64,000 bases of DNA from Paulownia fortunei (taxonomy: Eukaryota > Streptophyta > Magnoliopsida > Lamiales > Paulowniaceae): positions 10,992,060 through 11,056,059 of the forward strand of contig CM033108.1 of NCBI GenBank assembly GCA_019321725.1. Direction: 5' to 3'. Both the position numbers and the translations under genes were made by a program. Shown here piece by piece: positions 58,275 to 64,000 of this stretch (position 1 is the first letter of the stretch; each line of letters begins with the position of its first letter). The notes below the pieces were generated by a model, which was given only the letters and a program-made list of their open reading frames with translations, was not told the DNA's origin and searched no databases.

Positions 58275-58428
58275 TTCGTCAAAAAACCCAAATAAATAAA
58301 ATCAGAATGTTTGAAAATAGAACAATTTCCATTTTCAATGGTAAATCTAAAACATTATTTATACGAAACTGGAATAGAGACAATGTTCTTAGTGATTTCT
58401 GTAATGAAAAGACAATTATTTAAAACTA

Positions 58429-58696
58429 TTACAAAACTAGATTAATAGTGTCTGTAGCTAATGCAGCAACTCTTGCTCCATTCCCCATCCTGAGGACTAT
58501 CTCTCCTCCATCCAGCTTCCTACTTCTTGTCATCATATATAAATCATTGCAGATATGTGAGCCACAACTGGTATCTAATACCCAAGAAGTATTATTAATA
58601 GGCAAGTTAACTTCAACAAAATATATACCTGACTCTTCAGGCTTGCAAGATACTCCTTGCAATTCCTCTTTCAATGCCTTGGTTTGCTGTAGTAAT
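58429..58696 (-). pseudogene. copia E protease remnant
   Basis: The frame starts with the end of the zinc knuckle (about 58696-58660, reading KPRHWKRNC-like sequence in another frame) and contains EVNLPINNTSWVLDTSCGSHICNDL. In it the catalytic D(S/T)G became DTSCGSH. IVLRMGNGARVAALA follows, as in other copia proteases. Confidence 0.85.
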
Positions 58697-60913
58697 TGTT
58701 AGAGTAGGATGCCCGCCCCAATTAGATTGGGTGTATTATACTCTTTTGCTTTTGTAAAGACGATCTTATTGGGAATCATATTAATAAAAAGGTATTTTTT
58801 TTATCTTATGTCTTGCATTTTTTTCTGCACATTATATAAAGTCCTTAGACCAAATTTAGCTACGGGGCATGGTCGCACATATGATGGCGATCATGGAACA
58901 TGCCTCTAAGGTTTTGGCCTTAAATAAGTTCCGAGTCGAGAGCTTTTTGAGATGGGACATCAAATAGCTCAGTAAGACTCGTACATATAATGCATGCTCG
59001 TGAGACGAGGATGTCACATTCCATTGGCATTAGCGTAGAGACGTAAGTGCATGTATGTGGGTGCTTGTTAAGGAACAATGCACCGAATATGGCTCGCAAG
59101 AAATTTTTAGTTGGAGGCTTTGCCCATCAAAATAAGAATTTCTGTGTTGCGATAGTACACGACTAGTCCTCAGACTTGAGGCACGATGGTAGCCTTGTGT
59201 GCATCCTGCAGCACTTTGATATATCTTCTGATTACTTGACAATCACAAAAGGGGTATGTTGGGTGTTGCACTGGTGTGCATGGAGGTTTGTCAGTGGCCA
59301 ATATAGAATTCGACACTTATCTTTTTAAACAAGGGAATCTCTTGTGTTTTCATAGTTTGTGATTCAAAGACCTTAACCAAGGTAGTATGAATTGTGATTC
59401 ATCAAGAATCATTGGAACTTGAAATGGGATCGCAGTTATTGAATCATTTAGGGTTTTGACTTATAATCCATACCTTAGATTCAATCAGGAGATTAGATGT
59501 CAAAAGGACCGTACGTGTATGATACTCGCAACTGAAATAGGTTTACTCGCTATTTCACCTAAGACTAGTTTGCCATAATTACTTGTTAGGTGTTTTCCTG
59601 GATAGTGAGGTTCTTAAAATTAAGGAGTTGATTCCAAGCGGATTAATTAATTGGATTAATTAATTGGAATAATTATTATTTATAAGTTGCAAATGTTGCA
59701 AATCCACTACTAGCTTAGTAGTGAACCTAAGAGGGTCACACATCTTTATGGAAAGTAACATTTCTAATTTTAGATTTTATCCAATGGTTGGAAATTAATT
59801 AATTAATACTGATCAATTAATTAAGGGTTCTATTTAATTTAATAGTTAAATTAAATTATTCAATTAAGTAATTGAATTATTTAATTGGACCTAATTTGAT
59901 TAGGAAGTCCAATTGGAGTAAATTAAATTATCAATTGGATTGATTAAATTGGAATTGAATCAATTGAATTAATTTGGGGATTTTTGAGTCCAAACCCAAA
60001 ATAAATGTGGATCACTTAAGAAGCCCACTAAAGTATGAAGAGAATAAATTAAATAAATATGATTTATTTAAATTAACATATTTATAGATAAATAAATATT
60101 GTGACCAATTTTATAGGATAAAATAGGCCACTAAGATTTAATTTATGTATAAATATAATTATAGTATATATATATGATATATATCTATCTTGATATTATT
60201 TGAAGAATTCAAATTAATATCAACAGTGTATGTAGATAATTTTGATGATTAATGTAGTCTCAAATTAGTCCACATACAATAGGAGAGTGAAAAGAGAAGA
60301 GTTCTTGGAAGATTTGGAATCCTTCCAAGATAAGGTTCTGAAGTAATTCAAAATAAAAAAACTTTCCAAGAGTTGGAAAATGATTAAAATTTTCACCCTT
60401 ATATATATGAGGAATGGAAATTACATAATTCAATTCAAAAATTTTGAGCAAAAATATTTTGTTTAAAGTCTTCTATTTTTACTCTTCAAGAAAAGAAAAG
60501 AAAGAAAAAGAAAATTAGTTTCTTGTTATTTTCTTCATATTATTGTTTCAAGAACTTAAAGAATTAATCTTTATTGTTCTTGAAAATATACTCCGGTTCT
60601 AAATTAGTAAACAATTAAAAGGATACTAGTGAATCCTTTTGATTGGTGTTGCTTTTCGTATCGTGAACCTGATAGAAGGGAGACACTTGGATCCCTGCGA
60701 GTTCTAATAGTCCAGGATAAGCAATTAATTGCTTCATTCCCTACAACAACCGGAGTGTACGAAAGGTATAATCCGATTTTATATTTATTTATATATTCAC
60801 TTGAATAAGCGTGATCGTTAAAATCACTTTCGAATCAAAGGGGTTAAATTTATGTTTGATAAAAAATTTAATTTTTCGCTGCGTATACCCCTGTGATTAT
60901 AGCGAACCCAACA
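58697..60913 (+). mobile_element. Solo LTR of the copia C/E family, inverted relative to its host
   Basis: The 2217-bp LTR begins TGTTAGAGTAGGATGCCC and ends ATAGCGAACCCAACA. It is flanked by GTAAT (58692-58696) and GTAAG (60914-60918). It is homologous to the truncated 3' LTR at 46970-48084 and to the 5' LTR that begins at 63617, so a family member has inserted into another copy in opposite orientation and lost its interior by LTR recombination. Removing it rejoins the gag zinc knuckle in frame. Confidence 0.93.
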
Positions 60914-61669
60914 GTAAGAACACTTGTTATTGGCTTGAGAAGAAACCTACCTAACACCACCCTTAGCCTTCAACTTGTTGGGCTTAGAGGAACCCTTTCC
61001 TTTCTTCTTTCCTTTCTTGGGCTTTTTAGCCTTTGATCTGGAAGAGGATCCAATATGCAGAATTAGCTTGTCCTTTTTCATGGTGGGCTCAGCCATCTTG
61101 AACATGTTCACCAGCTCAATGAGACTAGTCTCCATATTGTGCATGTTAAAGTTGACAACAAAGGTGTCAAATAATGGAAGCAGAGACTGCAGCAGAAAGT
61201 CCGTATAGAATTCATTCTCCATAACGGCTCCAAGGGACGCCAGCCTTTCAATGAGGGCTATCATCTTCAATCTATGATCATGGACTGAAGAGCCCTCAGT
61301 CATACGATATCTAAAAAGCTCTTTTAAGATCTGATATCTCGTTTGCCGAGTTCGTTCACCATACAACTCTTGTAGGTGAAGGAGAATCCTATAAGCATTA
61401 TCTTGATCCTCATTCTGCCTCTGCAGTTCATTTGGCATCGATGTCAACATGTAGCATTAAGCCCCCAGATTGTCATCGATATAACATAGGTAATCTACAT
61501 AAGCCTCTAAAGCAATATCATCTGGTGGAACCGAAGGAGGCACGACATCGAGGACATATGCCCTCTTCTAAAATTGAAAAACTATCTTAAGTTTTCTTAG
61601 CCAATCGATAAAGTTAGGTCCATTTAATTTGTTTTGTTCAAGGATTATTGTAAGTAGATTCTTTGCCAT
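60914..61669 (-). pseudogene. copia E gag
   Basis: The start codon is at 61669, giving MAKNLLTIILEQNKLNGPNF and DWLRKLKIVFQF before a stop. After that come YVLDVVPPSVPPDDIALEAY-like sequence and the long frame 61450-60947 with MLTSMPNELQRQNEDQDNAY, RQTRYQILKELF, VMENEFYTDFLLQSLLP and a C-terminal KKPKKGKKKGKGSS basic tail. This is a UBN2-type copia gag. One or two stops separate the N-terminal part, and the zinc knuckle is split by the solo LTR. Confidence 0.9.
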
Positions 61670-63600
61670 TTTAGTAAAAAAATATACAAAATATACACGA
61701 AGTAGAAAATGAATAAACTATGGGAAAAATATATTCATTTAATATAAGGTATTTAATACTAAATGCCTTCAACTATTTTTTTTTTAATTCCATCACCCCT
61801 AGTGGAATTTCAGGAAATCGAATTTCCCAATAAGCTTGAGGTCCAATGAAAATATTTCACATCCCAATTTTATAAGCCTAAAAAATACTTATATCGGTAG
61901 TCAACTCTTTAACGAAGTATCTCTATACAACCCTAAAGTTTGTTTTACCTCAATATAGAGATATTCTCTAATTATTGCACGCATTGATGGACCGTGTAAT
62001 TATAAATAAAGCCTATTAGAAGCTAGTCCTCTCTCAACCCACTAATCAATAATTTTCCCTTCATCATAAAAGTATAAGTAAGAACTAAAGGGTCAAGAAA
62101 GAGAAACACGATTTTCTCCACAATCATTTTCTAGTTGAATTCAACACTAACATTGAGAAAGGTATGTTTTCTCTTTATTATAATATTTTGAAAATCATGA
62201 TGTTTTAAAATTTTAGGCGTTAATGTTTATGCAAAATTATATTTTTGATTTGAATAATAAAGAATTTCCTAACATGTGGTATCAGAACTTTTAGTTTAAG
62301 AACTCATGATTTTCCAATTAAGATAATTAATCTTTTGTAATTATCAATCGCTATGAATTATGTTTTCTGCTGCAATTTACATTAATTTATGAATGTTGAT
62401 GTTAATTGAATTTTAATTAATTCTATCCCAATTTTATGAGCCCATAAGGTACTAATACATATCAAATATTCGTGTAGATAGAGCATAAAGATGTCCCATG
62501 ACTCATAGCTAACATAATGACGATTCCATCCCACCAGCGTCTTATTGCTTGGTAGAGATCACAGTTTCCAACACAAGACCACCCCACGACTCATGGCTAG
62601 TGATTAAGTACGGTAGCGATCGTCATGTATCTACCTTTGATGGTAGGCATGAAACGATAGGTCCTACCTAACTTATCTATTTTTGTTTAAAATCAAATTT
62701 TCTAAAAAAAATTCTTTTACTTAATTTTTATAAATTAAGTGGGATTTATCCAAGACCTCATCATAATTTAAATTAGGTTGGTTATTTAATGCATGATATC
62801 ATAATTTAATTGTGAAAGCATAGAAGCATTAAATAAAATCCTAAGCATGCATCTAATACATACTTAAATAAATGGATGATCATAAACCAATCCTATGTGG
62901 TCTATTTGAGCCAAAAATGGACCTAAGATTACTTTAAGGGTAATAAAATGGAATAGAACCTATTCTATTACATAATTGTGTCTCATACAAATTTGGGCCT
63001 TCATTGGAACCTCATTCTAGATTCTTCTACGTCTTCCAAAGAAAAAGAAAAACCTCGCCACCTATTCTATTCTCTTTACAGAAAAATAAATAACTTACAT
63101 AGATGGAATAAGAGGCTCACAGACCCTATTTTAAAACCCAAAAACATTATATAAAATCAATCACATTAGTCCAATGGTTCATGATCATCCCATACGTGCT
63201 TATAATTTACATCACATGCAATTATCAAAACATGTAAATTTATCAAGTTGTTTAATGCAATTTTTTACTTGGGACAATTTTTAATTACTTGAAAAATATT
63301 TTTTCTTTGAAAAATAATTTTTCAGAAATTATTAAAATTAACATTTAATTTTAAAATTCCAAAAAATCAAAATAAAACGGACTTAAAAAAACAGCGCAAC
63401 AAGCAGCACGAAGGCGGGCTCACATGTGTTATGCCCTTTTCTAATTTAAATATTTAAACAATTTAAATAAGCAATTAAAACAATTCCCTATCATGAATTG
63501 CTTAAAGCATGCAAAATCAAATTTTACATACTAAACATTAATTTAAATAATTTAAAAAATATGCATCCATAAATCCAAAATTCACTGAATAAGAAAAACC
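61670..63600 (-). other. copia E untranslated leader between PBS and gag
   Basis: This 1.9-kb AT-rich stretch has no readable frame. It ends near the gag start with sequence containing TGTGGTATCAGAACTTTTAG (62274-62293 on the plus strand), which itself resembles a primer-site motif in the opposite orientation. That may indicate another LTR boundary inside this stretch. Confidence 0.45.
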
Positions 63601-63616
63601 GTAGCTTTGATACCAC
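63601..63616 (-). other. Primer-binding site of copia E
   Basis: Minus-strand GTGGTATCAAAGCTAC lies next to the LTR end, similar to the tRNA-iMet primer site TGGTATCAGAGC with one mismatch. Confidence 0.8.
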
Positions 63617-64000
63617 TATTGGGTTTGCTATAATCGCAGGGGCATGCGCAACGGAAGCAATTCTAATTAAATAAATTTATCAAATAATTTTATTTTCTTT
63701 TCTTTTCTTAGAGAGAAAAATAAAAGACTTAACAAAATAATTTTTGCTAAATAATTCATGTAATTTCCATCCATCCCTATATAGGGGCTGAAAATTTGCT
63801 CTTACTCCAACTCTTGGAGAGTTTGTCAATTTTGAACCACTTCAAAGTTTGATCTTAGAAGGATTCTAAATCTTCCAACAACTCTTCTATTTTTCTCTCT
63901 CCAATGCATATGGACTTGTTTGAGACTACATTAGTCATCAAAATTGTCTACATACATTCTTGATATTAATTTAAACTCTTCAAATAATATTAAGATAGAT
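63617..64000 (-). repeat. 5' LTR of copia E, partial (continues beyond window)
   Basis: The plus-strand start TATTGGGTTTGCTATAATCG parallels the inverted end of the solo LTR at 60913 (TGTTGGGTTCGCTATAATCA). Further landmarks such as CTCTTGGAGAGTTTG and CATATGGACTTGTTTGAGAC parallel 60250-60375 in reverse. The LTR is cut by the window end. Confidence 0.88.

Larger units (their letters stand above)
46970..64000 (-). mobile_element. Large nested Ty1/copia element (copia E), running off the window
   Basis: A copia element of the same family as copia A lies on the minus strand. Its order from right to left is 5' LTR (63617 to beyond 64000), PBS, leader, gag, protease, integrase, RT, RNase H, polypurine tract and truncated 3' LTR (46970-48084). 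It contains three later insertions at 48134-53365, 55738-57989 and 58697-60913. All coding parts carry stops. After removing the inserts the internal region is about 5.8 kb, which is normal for a plant copia element with 2.2-kb LTRs. Confidence 0.92.

Overview
This is a window of plant nuclear DNA, most likely from a eudicot. It is strongly AT-rich, contains one multi-exon nuclear gene with GT-AG introns, and is otherwise filled with old, nested LTR retrotransposons of plant lineages (Ty1/copia, and Ty3/gypsy of Athila, Tat/Ogre and Tekay-like type), a plant LINE remnant and a hAT-type MITE. I cannot name the species. No bacterial-style operon, CRISPR array, rRNA or tRNA gene was seen.

Layout. 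Positions 1-3023 are a mosaic of a Ty3/gypsy gag piece, the end of an Athila-like LTR and a decayed plus-strand Ty1/copia element, cut off by a 100-N assembly gap (3024-3123). Directly after the gap comes the only intact host gene (3186-20380, plus strand). It is a membrane-anchored A1-family aspartic protease whose 12 exons I could join into one uninterrupted frame of 645 codons. Its eighth intron is 12,151 bp and hosts a complete minus-strand copia element (7184-11666) with LTRs, PBS, PPT and a 5-bp target-site duplication, which is itself interrupted by a hAT-like MITE (9644-10038). From 20.4 to 25 kb lies mostly anonymous AT-rich DNA with short tandem repeats and a gypsy gag remnant. From 25 to 32.7 kb there are copia fragments, a split copia LTR and an Athila LTR. 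A 5'-part LINE remnant (32.7-35.0 kb) is followed by a Tat/Ogre-like gypsy element (about 35.0-39.56 kb, plus) and an Athila-like element (39.56-46.97 kb, minus).

The right third (46.97-64 kb) is one old minus-strand copia element that was hit at least three times. The hits are a 5.2-kb insertion made of two head-to-head LTR-like arms (48134-53365, a giant hairpin-forming palindrome), a Tekay-like solo LTR in the integrase (55738-57989), and a solo LTR of the host element's own family, in opposite orientation, at the gag zinc knuckle (58697-60913). In all three cases removing the insert plus one copy of the 5-bp duplication rejoins the host reading frame exactly.

Nearly all transposon genes are broken by stops and frameshifts. 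The biology likely to be active is the aspartic protease gene, which appears to tolerate a very large TE-filled intron. The best structural novelty is the 5.2-kb inverted LTR pair.
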